From positions 62,001-126,000 of the forward strand of contig CANMOV010000003.1 in assembly GCA_947499565.1 (NCBI GenBank): 64,000 bases of DNA. The letters are read 5' to 3'. Shown in pieces: positions 17,403 to 26,890 of this stretch (positions within the stretch are counted from its first letter, which is position 1; each line of letters starts with the position of its first letter). A model generated the notes under the pieces. The model searched no databases and was not told the origin of the DNA. It saw nothing but the letters and a program-made list of their open reading frames with translations. Both the position numbers and the translations under genes were made by a program. This DNA is from an uncultured Croceitalea sp. Its GTDB lineage: Bacteria > Bacteroidota > Bacteroidia > Flavobacteriales > Flavobacteriaceae.

Positions 17403-17639
17403 TTTAAATTATTTAGCCGATTAAAATCTGGTGCATCAGTCGTGGCTATTTCAAACTACCTACACAAATTTTCAATTTTTATGAATTATTTAAGATTTTA
17501 CAAATCAGAGCTTTACCTGTACGCTTTCTATATAATAACCTTACAATAACCATATAAATTTAAATTCTTTCTAAATTAACGGTTTGTGTTAAGTTCCTAC
17601 CTTTAAGAACGACATTTAGTAATAACCAATTAAAAGTCA

Positions 17640-18989
17640 ATGGAGAACATTGTTATTATCGGTAATGGTATTGCTGGCGTTTCTGCCGCAAGACATATTC
17701 GAAAACTTTCAGATAAAAGAATTATAATCGTTTCTGCCGAGACCGATTACTTTTTTTCTAGAACTGCTCTTATGTATGTATACATGGGACATATGAAATT
17801 TGATCATATACAACCCTATGAGAATTGGTTCTGGGAGAAAAATAGAATTGAGCTTGTTAGAGCTTATGTAAATAAGGTTGATACCAATAATAAGCAACTT
17901 CTATTGGACGGCTCAAGAGCATTAAACTACGACAAGTTGATTATTGCGACAGGTTCTAAACCAAATAAATTTGGTTGGCCAGGTCAAGATTTACATGGCG
18001 TACAAGGTTTATATTCCAAACAAGATTTAGATTTATTAGAAGTTAATGCTCCCAACAAAGATGTATGTAAAAGAGCTGTTATTGTGGGTGGTGGTTTAAT
18101 TGGTATTGAGTTAGCTGAAATGCTAAGAAGTAGAGCTATTCCCGTAACATTTCTAGTGAGGGAAAGTAGTTTTTGGAATGGCGTTTTGCCCGAAGGCGAG
18201 TCGCAACTTATTAATGAACATATTAAAGAGCATCATATAGATCTTAGGTTATCTACAAATCTTAAGGAAATTGTTGCTGATGAAAATGGAAAAGTAAAAT
18301 CTATAATTATAGAAGAAACAGGAGAAGAATTAGCCTGCGATATGGTTGGGTTAACTGCTGGGGTGACACCAAATATTGATTTTCTAAAGGATTCGGAGAT
18401 TGAATTGGGCAGAGGGGTTAAAGTAAATCGATTTTTAGAAACCAACGTAAAAGATATATATGCCATTGGAGATTGTGCAGAACAGCATGAAGCTATTGGA
18501 AACAGAAGACCAATAGAAGCTGTTTGGTATACTGGTCGTATGATGGGTGAAACTGTTGCTCAGACCATTTGCGGAAATAAGCTAGAATACAAACCTGGGC
18601 ATTGGTTTAATTCTGCAAAATTCCTAGACGTTGAATACCAAACCTACGGTTGGGTTTTTGGTGAAAGAGGTCAAAAAGAGTATGAAGAACAATTCCATTG
18701 GAGACACGCAACAGAAAAAATATGCATTACAGTTTCTTTCCATAAAGAAAGTAATGCGTTTTTAGGTATTAATACTTTTGGTATTCGAATGCGGCATGAA
18801 ATTTTTGATAGATGGCTTACAGAAGAACGAGATGTTGATTATGTGATATCGCATCTTGCAGATGCCAATTTTGACCCTGAATTCTATAAAAATTACGAGA
18901 AAGAAATTACACATAAATTCAATACTGACTTCAATAAGTCATTAAGTACAAAAAAGAAAAGTTTAAAAAGAATATTTCAATTCAACTAG
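17640..18989 (+). CDS. NAD(P)/FAD-dependent oxidoreductase
   Basis: 449 residues, pyridine nucleotide-disulfide oxidoreductase class. FAD site GNGIAGVSAARHI near the N-terminus, ATGSKPNKFGWPG, second Rossmann motif VGGGLIGIELAEML around 151-164, and the FAD-closing TNVKDIYAIGDCAE. No CxxxxC redox disulfide is seen, so it is closer to ferredoxin/rubredoxin reductase-like enzymes than to thioredoxin reductases. The C-terminal 120 residues (HWFNSAKFLDVEYQTYGW onward) are extra. It is followed six bases later by a polytopic 4Fe-4S protein, suggesting an NAD(P)H to iron-sulfur electron path. Confidence 0.88.
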   Translation: MENIVIIGNGIAGVSAARHIRKLSDKRIIIVSAETDYFFSRTALMYVYMGHMKFDHIQPYENWFWEKNRIELVRAYVNKVDTNNKQLLLDGSRALNYDKLIIATGSKPNKFGWPGQDLHGVQGLYSKQDLDLLEVNAPNKDVCKRAVIVGGGLIGIELAEMLRSRAIPVTFLVRESSFWNGVLPEGESQLINEHIKEHHIDLRLSTNLKEIVADENGKVKSIIIEETGEELACDMVGLTAGVTPNIDFLKDSEIELGRGVKVNRFLETNVKDIYAIGDCAEQHEAIGNRRPIEAVWYTGRMMGETVAQTICGNKLEYKPGHWFNSAKFLDVEYQTYGWVFGERGQKEYEEQFHWRHATEKICITVSFHKESNAFLGINTFGIRMRHEIFDRWLTEERDVDYVISHLADANFDPEFYKNYEKEITHKFNTDFNKSLSTKKKSLKRIFQFN

Positions 18990-18995
18990 ACCAAT

Positions 18996-20600
18996 ATGAG
19001 CACTTACGATAGAAGCATGGCCTTAACTGGGCAACCACCTACAGCACTTAGCAGAAACCAAAAATTGGCAACATTGATTGGACTTTTTGGATTGGCTATA
19101 GTTTTACTCTCAGCATTCAATGTAAATTTCCCCAATAAAGGACTTTGGCTTAGTGTCTCTTTATCTGCTATAGCAACAGGTATAATTTGGTTTGCATGGG
19201 ATGCTTATTCTAAAAAGGAACCTGGAATTAAAAATGATGGCGTTTGGTTTAAATCCATTTCGAGTAAAGGTTTTTGGGGCTGGGTAGCTGGTATAGCTTT
19301 AACTAGTTTTTACATTATCCTTTATTTCTATCCAGAATATTTAGGCCTTGTTGCTAAAGGAAGTAATAAAGGAGTTATTGGATTATTTGACCCCTTAAGT
19401 AGAGCTCTAAGTGGTAATCCAGCCAGTCAATGGTTTGTTTATGGAACACTATATACCGTTGCTATTTTAGCTTTTGGTATTAAGTTTATGTGGAAATACC
19501 GCCACAATAGATACGAACGTATTAGAACAATAAGCGTAATGTTCTTTCAAACAGGGTTTGCTTTCATCATTCCAGAATTGATGGCTCGTTTAAATGGAAG
19601 TTCGGTGTTAAATGGAGGAAGCCTACCATATTATGACCTCAAAAACATGTGGCCATTAAACTATTATAACTTTGAAGGTTATCGTATTAAAGGGTTTTTA
19701 AGTTCTGGTGATATTGGTTTTGGATTATTAATATTTGGAGTACTTACAATTTTTGTAATATCTCCAATACTCACTTATAAATACGGCAAACGCTGGTACT
19801 GCTCTTGGGTTTGCGGATGCGGAGGATTGGCAGAAACTGCTGGAGATTCTTTCCGCCAGCTTAGTGATAAAACTGTAAAAGCATGGAAAGTAGAACGTTG
19901 GGTAGTTCATAGCGTAGTAGTTTTTGTTACCCTTATGACTACTGCCGTAGTTTACTCTTACCTAGGAACAGATACTAGTAAATATTGGTTAACAAAAAGT
20001 ACATTTTTACTTGGAGTTGCTTTTTTATTGACCTTAGTTTTTGGATTGGTAATGTTATTCAAAAGAAAACAATTACAAAAAGATGCTCAATATGGCGCGA
20101 TTGGTTATTTGGTTATTATTTTAGCTTTAATTGGAATACATTTCTTCAGTGGTGACGGTAATGTGTTTTTATTCAAATCGGAAACACTACGTAAATCATA
20201 CTCTTTCCTAATTGGAAGTATTTTTTCCGGCGTAATAGGAACTGGTTTTTATCCCATATTTGGGAATCGTGTTTGGTGTCGTTTTGGATGCCCAATGGCA
20301 GCTATCTTAGGTTTTCAGCAACGCTTATTTTCTAAATTTAGAATAACCACTAACGGAGGGCAATGCATCTCTTGTGGCAACTGTTCTACATACTGTGAAA
20401 TGGGGATAGATGTCCGCGCATATGCCCAAAAAGGGGAGAATATTGTTCGCTCTAGTTGTGTAGGCTGTGGTATCTGCTCTGCGGTATGTCCAAGAGGGGT
20501 TTTAAAGTTAGAAAATGGCCCATTACAAGGCCGTATAGATAGCAATCAAGTTTTATTGGGTAATGACGTTGATTTAATGTCTTTGGTAAACAAAAAATAA
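18996..20600 (+). CDS. polytopic membrane 4Fe-4S protein (NapH/CcoG-like)
   Basis: 534 residues with about seven to nine membrane helices and clustered cysteines. After the middle helices comes WYCSWVCGCGG, then WCRFGCPMAAILG, and near the C-terminus two ferredoxin-type motifs, CISCGNCSTYC and CVGCGICSAVC followed by PRG. The layout recalls NapH, CcoG/RdxA and related membrane ferredoxins that carry electrons across or along the inner membrane. It is paired with the upstream FAD oxidoreductase and followed three bases later by a MORN-type gene and two glycosyltransferases. The final electron acceptor is unknown. Confidence 0.88.
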   Translation: MSTYDRSMALTGQPPTALSRNQKLATLIGLFGLAIVLLSAFNVNFPNKGLWLSVSLSAIATGIIWFAWDAYSKKEPGIKNDGVWFKSISSKGFWGWVAGIALTSFYIILYFYPEYLGLVAKGSNKGVIGLFDPLSRALSGNPASQWFVYGTLYTVAILAFGIKFMWKYRHNRYERIRTISVMFFQTGFAFIIPELMARLNGSSVLNGGSLPYYDLKNMWPLNYYNFEGYRIKGFLSSGDIGFGLLIFGVLTIFVISPILTYKYGKRWYCSWVCGCGGLAETAGDSFRQLSDKTVKAWKVERWVVHSVVVFVTLMTTAVVYSYLGTDTSKYWLTKSTFLLGVAFLLTLVFGLVMLFKRKQLQKDAQYGAIGYLVIILALIGIHFFSGDGNVFLFKSETLRKSYSFLIGSIFSGVIGTGFYPIFGNRVWCRFGCPMAAILGFQQRLFSKFRITTNGGQCISCGNCSTYCEMGIDVRAYAQKGENIVRSSCVGCGICSAVCPRGVLKLENGPLQGRIDSNQVLLGNDVDLMSLVNKK

Positions 20601-20602
20601 AC

Positions 20603-21070
20603 ATGCTTCGTTTTAGTCTTACTTTTCTTTTATTAGTTATTTCTGCTAATAAATTGTATCATCGAGATTACTATGAAAATGGAAACTTAAAGGCTCAGGG
20701 GTGGAAAATTGAGAATTCCAAAGAAGATTTCTGGAAGTTTTACCATGACAACGGAATGCTAATGTCTCAAGGGCATTTCAAGAAAAATGCTAAAATTGGA
20801 TATTGGTATTTCTACAATACAGACGGAACATTAGAAATGGAAGGGCATTTTAAAAATGACCAAAAAGTAAAATGGTGGCTTTTTTACGACAAAAAGGGAA
20901 AAGTTAATCATAAATGCCAATTGAAAGATGGTATTAAAAATGGATACTGCTTAAAATATATGGATGAGGAGTTAACTTCAGCAGAGAAATATAGAAACGG
21001 AAAAAAAATAAAGGAGTGGTTTAGCTTCAGTAGTTTTAAAAAAGAAAATAAACTTTCTGACCTCAAGTAA
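20603..21070 (+). CDS. MORN/YwqK-type repeat protein
   Basis: 155 residues. After a hydrophobic start (MLRFSLTFLLLVISA, likely signal) it has about four 22-residue repeats of the YwqK antitoxin-like MORN class: YYENGNLKAQGWKI, FYHDNGMLMSQGHFKKN, FYNTDGTLEMEGHFKND, YDKKGKVNHKCQLKDG. Databases often name the family toxin-antitoxin YwqK antitoxin, but there is no toxin partner here. It is wedged between the 4Fe-4S protein and two GT2 enzymes with single-base spacing to the next gene, so a structural or membrane-associated role in that pathway is more likely. Confidence 0.8.
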   Translation: MLRFSLTFLLLVISANKLYHRDYYENGNLKAQGWKIENSKEDFWKFYHDNGMLMSQGHFKKNAKIGYWYFYNTDGTLEMEGHFKNDQKVKWWLFYDKKGKVNHKCQLKDGIKNGYCLKYMDEELTSAEKYRNGKKIKEWFSFSSFKKENKLSDLK

Positions 21071-21759
21071 TGGTAGACATTAAAGTGATTATCCCCGCTT
21101 ACAATGAAGGTGATTCAATTGGTCATGTTGTTTCTGAGATTCCCAAGTCCGTTTCTGAAGTTATTGTTGTTAACAACAATTCTACAGACAATACTATCCT
21201 AAATGCCCAACAGGCAGGAGCTACAGTACTGACCGAGAATAGAAAAGGTTATGGTTATGCCTGTCTAAAAGGAATGGATTACATAGCCGAACAGTCCAAA
21301 CAACCGGATATTATCGTATTTATTGATGGAGACTATTCTGACTATCCAGAAGAACTGGATAAAATAGTTGCTCCAATTTTAAATGAAAACATGGACTTTG
21401 TAATAGGAGCACGTAATAAAGAGCTTAGAGAACCTGGTTCAATGACTTTCCCACAAATTTTTGGAAACGAATTGGCAACTTTTTTAATGAAATTATTCTT
21501 TGGTGCAAAATTTACGGATTTAGGACCTTTTCGTGCTATTAAGTACGAAAAGCTCAAAGAATTGCAGATGGAGGATAAAACTTATGGGTGGACCGTAGAA
21601 ATGCAACTAAAAGCTTTACGTAAAAAACTAGCATATACCGAAGTACCAGTACGTTACAAAAAAAGAATTGGCGTCTCAAAAGTATCAGGAACCGTAAAAG
21701 GTGCTATATTTGCAGGCGTAAAAATTTTAGGTTGGATATTTAAATACAGCATTAAATAA
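21070..21759 (+). CDS. GT2 glycosyltransferase, DPM1/polyprenyl-phosphate type
   Basis: 229 residues. VIIPAYNEGDSIGHVVSEIP opens the nucleotide site, VVNNNSTDNT follows, and FIDGDYSDYPEEL carries the DGD metal motif. FTDLGPFRAIKYEKL and TYGWTVEMQLKALRK give the acceptor side and VRYKKRIGVSKVSGT the basic loop found in dolichol/undecaprenyl-phosphate sugar transferases. There is no strong membrane helix apart from a short C-terminal hydrophobic stretch. It shares a base with the end of the MORN gene and lies two bases from the next transferase, so one operon. Confidence 0.88.
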   Translation: MVDIKVIIPAYNEGDSIGHVVSEIPKSVSEVIVVNNNSTDNTILNAQQAGATVLTENRKGYGYACLKGMDYIAEQSKQPDIIVFIDGDYSDYPEELDKIVAPILNENMDFVIGARNKELREPGSMTFPQIFGNELATFLMKLFFGAKFTDLGPFRAIKYEKLKELQMEDKTYGWTVEMQLKALRKKLAYTEVPVRYKKRIGVSKVSGTVKGAIFAGVKILGWIFKYSIK

Positions 21760-21761
21760 TT

Positions 21762-23246
21762 ATGGGACTTACAATCGCTTATATCATTATTGGAGTTTAC
21801 AGTTTGGCCTTGATTCTAATTTTCTGCTATAGCTTGGCTCAATTGAATTTATTAGTCAATTACTTGAGTAATAAAAAGGAAAATGATGAAGCTCCAAAAT
21901 TCAACTTACTCGACCCCAAAGAAATTCCACACGTAACAATACAATTGCCTATTTACAATGAGGAATATGTAATGGAGCGTTTATTAGATAATATTGCTAA
22001 GATAGAATATCCAAGTAGCAAACTTGAGATTCAGGTTTTAGATGATTCTACAGATGATACTGTAATAGAAACAGCTACTCGCATTAAAGAATTGCAAAAA
22101 ACTGGACTCGATATTCAGCATATATGCAGAACAAACCGCCAAGGCTTTAAGGCCGGTGCACTTAAAGAAGGTCTAGAAATTGCGAAAGGAGAGTTTGTAG
22201 CCATTTTTGACGCAGATTTTCTACCGGAGAGCGATTGGTTAAAGAAAACTGTACCATACTTTAAGGACAGTGAAATTGGTGTTGTTCAAACCCGTTGGGG
22301 TCATATCAATAGAGATTATTCCACCCTAACAAGAATACAGGCATTTGCTTTGGATGCACATTTTACTTTAGAGCAGGTAGGAAGAAATTCCAAAGGGCAC
22401 TTTATTAATTTTAATGGTACTGCCGGAATTTGGAGAAAAGAATGTATTCTAGATGCAGGAAATTGGGAAGGTGATACCCTAACTGAAGATTTGGATTTAA
22501 GTTATCGCGCTCAGCTAAAAAACTGGAAGTTTAAATATTTGGAAGATGTTGAAACACCAGCAGAATTACCAGTGGTTATGAGTGCTGCACGTTCGCAGCA
22601 ATTCCGTTGGAATAAAGGTGGAGCCGAGAACTTCAGAAAAACGGTGTTAAGCGTTGTAAAATCTAAGAACATTGATTTTAAGACTAAGTTTCATGGTGTA
22701 ATGCACTTATTAAATAGTTCTATGTTCTTATGTGTATTCATAGTAGCATTATTAAGTATCCCTATGCTTTATATAAAAAACACCTATGGCCATTTAGGTT
22801 GGGTATTTGAGGTAACCAGCTTTTTCATTGTAAGTACAATTATCTTATTCTTCTGTTATTGGTATACGTACAAAAGCATACAAGGCAGTGGTTTTGATAA
22901 CTTTATTGATTATATAAAGCTATTCTTCACCTTCTTCTCTGTTGCTCTAGGGCTTTCTTTACACAACTCAATTGCTGTTATGGAAGGACATTTAGGGAAG
23001 CGCAGTGAATTTGTTCGTACTCCTAAATTTAATATCAACAACTTAACGGATAGTTGGAAGGGCAATCGGTATTTAGCAACAAAGCTTTCTCCAAATATGA
23101 TTATTGAGTTTGCTTTAATGCTATACTTTTTGTTTGGAATGTACAGTGCTGTTCCTTTAAATGATTTTGGACTTTTCCCATTTCATTTAATGTTGTTCTT
23201 AGGTTTTGGTTTTGTTTTCTTTAAGTCTTTAACCGCAAAGGCATAG
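21762..23246 (+). CDS. processive GT2 (cellulose-synthase-like) membrane glycosyltransferase
   Basis: 494 residues: one N-terminal helix (about 4-28), a cytoplasmic GT-A domain and about four C-terminal helices. The D,D,D,QxxRW set is complete: VLDDSTDDT, FDADFLPE, TEDLDLSY and QQFRWNKGG. This pattern belongs to enzymes such as cellulose synthase, glucomannan synthase and ceramide glucosyltransferase-like proteins. No PilZ or BcsB partner is nearby, so lipid glycosylation is as likely as polysaccharide synthesis. It is the last gene of the run beginning with the FAD oxidoreductase; TAGTC and GACTA around its stop form only a weak hairpin. Confidence 0.88.
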   Translation: MGLTIAYIIIGVYSLALILIFCYSLAQLNLLVNYLSNKKENDEAPKFNLLDPKEIPHVTIQLPIYNEEYVMERLLDNIAKIEYPSSKLEIQVLDDSTDDTVIETATRIKELQKTGLDIQHICRTNRQGFKAGALKEGLEIAKGEFVAIFDADFLPESDWLKKTVPYFKDSEIGVVQTRWGHINRDYSTLTRIQAFALDAHFTLEQVGRNSKGHFINFNGTAGIWRKECILDAGNWEGDTLTEDLDLSYRAQLKNWKFKYLEDVETPAELPVVMSAARSQQFRWNKGGAENFRKTVLSVVKSKNIDFKTKFHGVMHLLNSSMFLCVFIVALLSIPMLYIKNTYGHLGWVFEVTSFFIVSTIILFFCYWYTYKSIQGSGFDNFIDYIKLFFTFFSVALGLSLHNSIAVMEGHLGKRSEFVRTPKFNINNLTDSWKGNRYLATKLSPNMIIEFALMLYFLFGMYSAVPLNDFGLFPFHLMLFLGFGFVFFKSLTAKA

Positions 23247-23324
23247 TCATTTTCGACTAGATATTTTAGATTTAGTTATCGCTTTCGTATTTTTTCATGA
23301 GATTAATTTCCCGTAAAAATCACT

Positions 23325-24044
23325 ATGGAAGAAAAACCAAGGCTTGCTAGGCTAACTGCAATCTTAATACAACTTCAAGCTTCAAAAATTATTACCGCCA
23401 GAGTTTTAGCTCATAAGCACGATGTAAGTATTAGAACTATTTACAGAGATATCAGAACCCTAGAAAAATCTGGTGTTCCAATAGTAACCGAAGAAGGTAG
23501 AGGATATACTGTCATGGAAGGGTACAAACTTCCTCCAGTAATGTTTACAGAAGAAGAGGCCAATGCCCTTATAACCGCAGAACAATTAGTGTTAAAAAAT
23601 AAAGACACTTCTTTTGTGCAAAACTATACGGATGCTATTCAAAAAATAAGAACACTTCTAAAGGGTCCTCAAAAAGAAAGAACTAACTTATTAACTAATA
23701 GAATTTACTTCACAACTAACTATCGCAACCAAAAAACAAGTAACCATTTGATGCGGATTCAATTGGCTATTACAAACTTTGAGGTTTTGCACATTGACTA
23801 CCATTCATCTAAAAACAAAAAAACAAAAAGAGACATTGAGCCATTTGCGTTGTACAGTACACAAGAGAATTGGCTGCTGATAGCTTTTTGCAGATTAAGA
23901 AAAGAGTTTAGGGTCTTTAGAATCGATTATATCCAAAAAATAACATCCAATTCAGAGTTTTTTGAGTCGCACAATATGACATTGGAAGAATATTTTAAAA
24001 AAACATACGGCACCGAAACAACCCCTGACACACCCTTGTCATAA
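23325..24044 (+). CDS. YafY-type HTH/WYL transcriptional regulator
   Basis: 239 residues. The N-terminal winged helix-turn-helix (RLARLTAILIQLQASKIITA, HDVSIRTIYRDIRTLEKSG) is HTH_11/DeoR-like; the C-terminal half is a WYL domain (LHIDYHSSKNKKTKRDIEPF, WLLIAFCRLRKEFRVFRIDYI). WYL proteins sense small ligands or nucleic acid. The downstream GyrI-like gene, 32 bases away, is a frequent partner and may be the regulated target or a ligand-binding helper. Start chosen at the ATG at 23325 with the HTH beginning at once. Confidence 0.9.
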   Translation: MEEKPRLARLTAILIQLQASKIITARVLAHKHDVSIRTIYRDIRTLEKSGVPIVTEEGRGYTVMEGYKLPPVMFTEEEANALITAEQLVLKNKDTSFVQNYTDAIQKIRTLLKGPQKERTNLLTNRIYFTTNYRNQKTSNHLMRIQLAITNFEVLHIDYHSSKNKKTKRDIEPFALYSTQENWLLIAFCRLRKEFRVFRIDYIQKITSNSEFFESHNMTLEEYFKKTYGTETTPDTPLS

Positions 24045-24076
24045 GGCTATTTTAATTTTACTCAAAATTTAAAATC

Positions 24077-24535
24077 ATGACAAACATCAAAAAAGAATCT
24101 TTAGACATTGTTGGAATTTCAGCAAGAACCTCAAACCAAAATGGAAAAGCCGCAAAAGATATCCCGGCATTGTGGCAAAAATTTATAACCGAAAACATTG
24201 CTAGTAAAGTACACAACAAAATTAATGATACCATCTATGCGCTCTATACTGATTACGAAGGAGACCATACCAAGCCTTATACTATAATTATCGGGTATAA
24301 TGTTAGCAGTCTTGATAACATTCCTGAAGACTTAACCGTTAAAATAGTACCAAAAGCAAATTACATAAGATTCATTGCAAAAGGTGACCTAACAAAAAAT
24401 GCCATAATCGATAAATGGATGGAAATTTGGAATATGGATTTGCAAAGGTTATATACAACTGATATGGAAGTTTATGATGATAAGGCAATAAATCCAACCA
24501 ATGGAGAGGCAGAGATTCTTATTGCTGTAAAGTAA
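24077..24535 (+). CDS. GyrI-like effector-binding domain protein
   Basis: 152 residues forming a single AraC-effector-binding/GyrI-like domain (about 5-152): LDIVGISARTSNQNGKAAKD, IPALWQKFI, TIIIGYNVSSLDNIPE, YIRFIAKGD and WMEIWNMDLQRLYTTDMEVY. It lacks any DNA-binding part. Proteins of this type bind hydrophobic small molecules or have been shown to hydrolyse some of them. It follows the WYL regulator and ends before a strong terminator at 24591, so the two genes form a bicistronic unit. Confidence 0.85.
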   Translation: MTNIKKESLDIVGISARTSNQNGKAAKDIPALWQKFITENIASKVHNKINDTIYALYTDYEGDHTKPYTIIIGYNVSSLDNIPEDLTVKIVPKANYIRFIAKGDLTKNAIIDKWMEIWNMDLQRLYTTDMEVYDDKAINPTNGEAEILIAVK

Positions 24536-24590
24536 TCTACATTATTCTACTTAAGTCTCTGACAACCAAATTATAGTGACTAATTATATT

Positions 24591-24618
24591 AAAAGAATGG
24601 CTAAAACCATTCTTTTTT
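24591..24618 (+). terminator. intrinsic terminator
   Basis: AAAAGAATGG (24591-24600), loop CTAAAA, CCATTCTTTTTT (24607-24618). A perfect ten-base-pair stem ending in a T-tract, placed 55 bases after the GyrI-like gene. The complementary A-tract would allow action in both directions. Confidence 0.92.
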
Positions 24619-24691
24619 AATTTTAGCACTATTAAATACAGCTTTATTGTTTCCTATCTTAGTTCCCAACAACAACTAACTTTTTGGAGAA

Positions 24692-25468
24692 ATGATAAAA
24701 TTTTTCAGAAGAATCAGAAAAAAGCTGCTCAAAGAGAACAAATTCAAAACTTATATTTTCTATGCAGTTGGAGAAATTGCCCTTGTTGTTATTGGAATCT
24801 TAATTGCATTATATCTAGACAATGTAAATGAACAAAATGCCATAGAAAAAAAGCAGGAAAATCACCTAAGGTTAATAATGGGAGAAATGACCAACAATCT
24901 TGATTCTCTGCAAACCGAAAGAGAGGCATTAGGTAAAATATTAATGAGTAACCGCTTAATTATATCCTTATTCAATAACCAGGAAAAAATAGATACTTTA
25001 AGCGAGAGTTATCTTTCAGACATATTGTTTATGCCACTTACCAGACAAATAAAGTTTGATAATGAAAACGGAGCGCTTACAGAGTTGTTGGCATCTGGGG
25101 GATTAAAAGACATAAAAAATGATACTATTAGGAGTGTTTTAGCATCTTGGGATGCTAAACTATCGGTATTTCAGTCACAAGAAGCGGGGTTATATAAAAG
25201 CTTTAATGTGGCTCATAACTTGGTAAGGAAAAAAGGAAGTTTTAGAGTAATATTTGACCAATTAGGGCTTTCCGAATATCTAGAAATATCAGTAGCATCT
25301 AATACGGAAAGCAACAAGCACTTTTTAACCTCTAAAGAATTCGAAAATATCATGTTAAATTATCTTGCTATAGGCGACCAATTATATCGAAAATACTACC
25401 CTAGCTATCAAAAAGATTTGGAACAACTTATAAAAGTAATTAACCAAGAACTCTCTTCAAAAAAGTAA
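24692..25468 (+). CDS. DUF6090 family membrane protein
   Basis: 258 residues. The N-terminus is the family hallmark: a basic stretch MIKFFRRIRKKLLKENKFKT, then one membrane helix (YAVGEIALVVIGILIALYLD) and an N-E-Q turn. The remaining 210 residues are helical and extracytoplasmic. This family is abundant in marine Bacteroidota, often in several copies, but has no known function. It is followed 11 bases later by a GT-C transferase. The preceding terminator at 24591 indicates that it has its own promoter. Confidence 0.9.
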   Translation: MIKFFRRIRKKLLKENKFKTYIFYAVGEIALVVIGILIALYLDNVNEQNAIEKKQENHLRLIMGEMTNNLDSLQTEREALGKILMSNRLIISLFNNQEKIDTLSESYLSDILFMPLTRQIKFDNENGALTELLASGGLKDIKNDTIRSVLASWDAKLSVFQSQEAGLYKSFNVAHNLVRKKGSFRVIFDQLGLSEYLEISVASNTESNKHFLTSKEFENIMLNYLAIGDQLYRKYYPSYQKDLEQLIKVINQELSSKK

Positions 25469-25479
25469 AGCAAAAAGCC

Positions 25480-26856
25480 TTGGTAAAAACCTTACGACCA
25501 TATATTAAATTACATAAATACTCCATTTTAATAGTTCTGGGGTGCATTCTTTTTTATCTAAGTTTCGCATATGATTTAGATAGGGAAGATTTTACAAAAT
25601 TGATGTTGTTATATGGGGCCTTGGTTTTCTTCCACTACAAATTAATCCAGTTCGAAAAATGGAATTTTAAATTTCTGTTGATTGCTGGAATCCTTTTTAG
25701 ATTGGTCTTTGTAATTGCAGAGCCTAATTTATCACAGGACTTCTATCGTTTTATTTGGGATGGGGAGTTAATCAAAAATGGAATAAATCCATACCTACAC
25801 ACTCCAAATACTTTAATTGAAAGACCAGATTTTGCGATTACCAATTCTCAAGAATTATATAATGGAATGGGCGCTCTTAGCGCTAGGCACTACAGTAATT
25901 ACCCCCCGCTTAACCAGTTAATTTTTACCGTTTCTACTTATCTTGGAGGAGGAAGTGTTTTAGGTTCTTTAATAATCATGCGCCTAAGTATAATTCTAGC
26001 AGATATAGGCATTTTATATTTTGGTAGAAAGCTTTTGAAGATTATTGGGAGTTCAACACATTTAGCTTTTTGGTATTTTCTAAATCCCTTGGTAGTTATT
26101 GAATTAACTGGGAACTTACATTTTGAAGGTGTAATGCTCTTTTTCTTTGTTTGTTCCATTTACCTTATTTCCATAAACAAATGGAAACTTGCCGCGCCTG
26201 TTTATGCGATGTCTATATTATTAAAACTAGTTCCGTTGCTTTTCTTACCATTATTATTAAAATATTTTGGGTTTAAAAAGAGTGCCATTTTTTATACTTT
26301 AATAGGAGTTACTTCCCTAATATTTCTTCTTCCTTTCATTTCTCCAGAATTCCTAGCTAATTATTCAAAAACTGTTGGACTCTGGTTTTCTAATTTTGAA
26401 TTCAATGCTTCTATCTACAATATTGTCAAAAAAGTTGGAGTTCATTATTTTGAAGCTAAACCCTGGGAGTTGGTAAAATCTTATGGCAATCTTGTACCTA
26501 AACTTGTGATTTTAATCGCCTTGTTACTAACTTTTCTGAGGAAAAATAAAAATATTAAAACATTGCTTGGTTCCATGCTGATATTACTAACAAGCTATTA
26601 TTTTCTTTCCAGCACGGTACATCCTTGGTACATTATTTTTCTACTAACACTGACTATTTTTACCAATTATCGCTTCCCAATAGTCTGGTCAGTTCTGGTA
26701 ATTTTAAGCTATTATGCCTATTCCAACCCAGAATTTAAAGAGAATCTTTGGCTGTTAGCTATTGAATATAGTTTGGTTTTAGGGTATATCATTTATGAAA
26801 TTTTTAAAAATCATAACACATTATCACTGTTTCGTAAAAAATTCACTCAAAAATAG
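25480..26856 (+). CDS. GT-C fold mannosyltransferase-like membrane protein
   Basis: 458 residues, about ten to twelve membrane helices. An early extracytoplasmic loop contains SQDFYRFIWDGELIKNGINP, whose acidic residue after a helix is the mark of GT-C transferases that use polyprenyl-phosphate sugars; PYLHTP and YPPLNQLIF are shared with polyprenol-phosphomannose-dependent mannosyltransferases. The start is a TTG at 25480, the only plausible codon before the first helix. The sugar and acceptor are not deducible. Upstream GT2 DPM1-like gene at 21070 could supply the lipid-linked sugar, which is inference. Confidence 0.82.
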   Translation: MVKTLRPYIKLHKYSILIVLGCILFYLSFAYDLDREDFTKLMLLYGALVFFHYKLIQFEKWNFKFLLIAGILFRLVFVIAEPNLSQDFYRFIWDGELIKNGINPYLHTPNTLIERPDFAITNSQELYNGMGALSARHYSNYPPLNQLIFTVSTYLGGGSVLGSLIIMRLSIILADIGILYFGRKLLKIIGSSTHLAFWYFLNPLVVIELTGNLHFEGVMLFFFVCSIYLISINKWKLAAPVYAMSILLKLVPLLFLPLLLKYFGFKKSAIFYTLIGVTSLIFLLPFISPEFLANYSKTVGLWFSNFEFNASIYNIVKKVGVHYFEAKPWELVKSYGNLVPKLVILIALLLTFLRKNKNIKTLLGSMLILLTSYYFLSSTVHPWYIIFLLTLTIFTNYRFPIVWSVLVILSYYAYSNPEFKENLWLLAIEYSLVLGYIIYEIFKNHNTLSLFRKKFTQK

Positions 26857-26890
26857 CGGCGTTCAGATTAATTTGTACATTTACCACATA

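Noticed and set aside
17583-17605. Promoter TTTG...TACCTTTA before the FAD oxidoreductase
   Set aside because: The two boxes are only 11 bases apart and the second has a mismatch; spacing should be about 19-21.
20603-21070. Toxin-antitoxin system based on the YwqK-like name
   Set aside because: No toxin gene is adjacent and the repeat is a generic MORN type.
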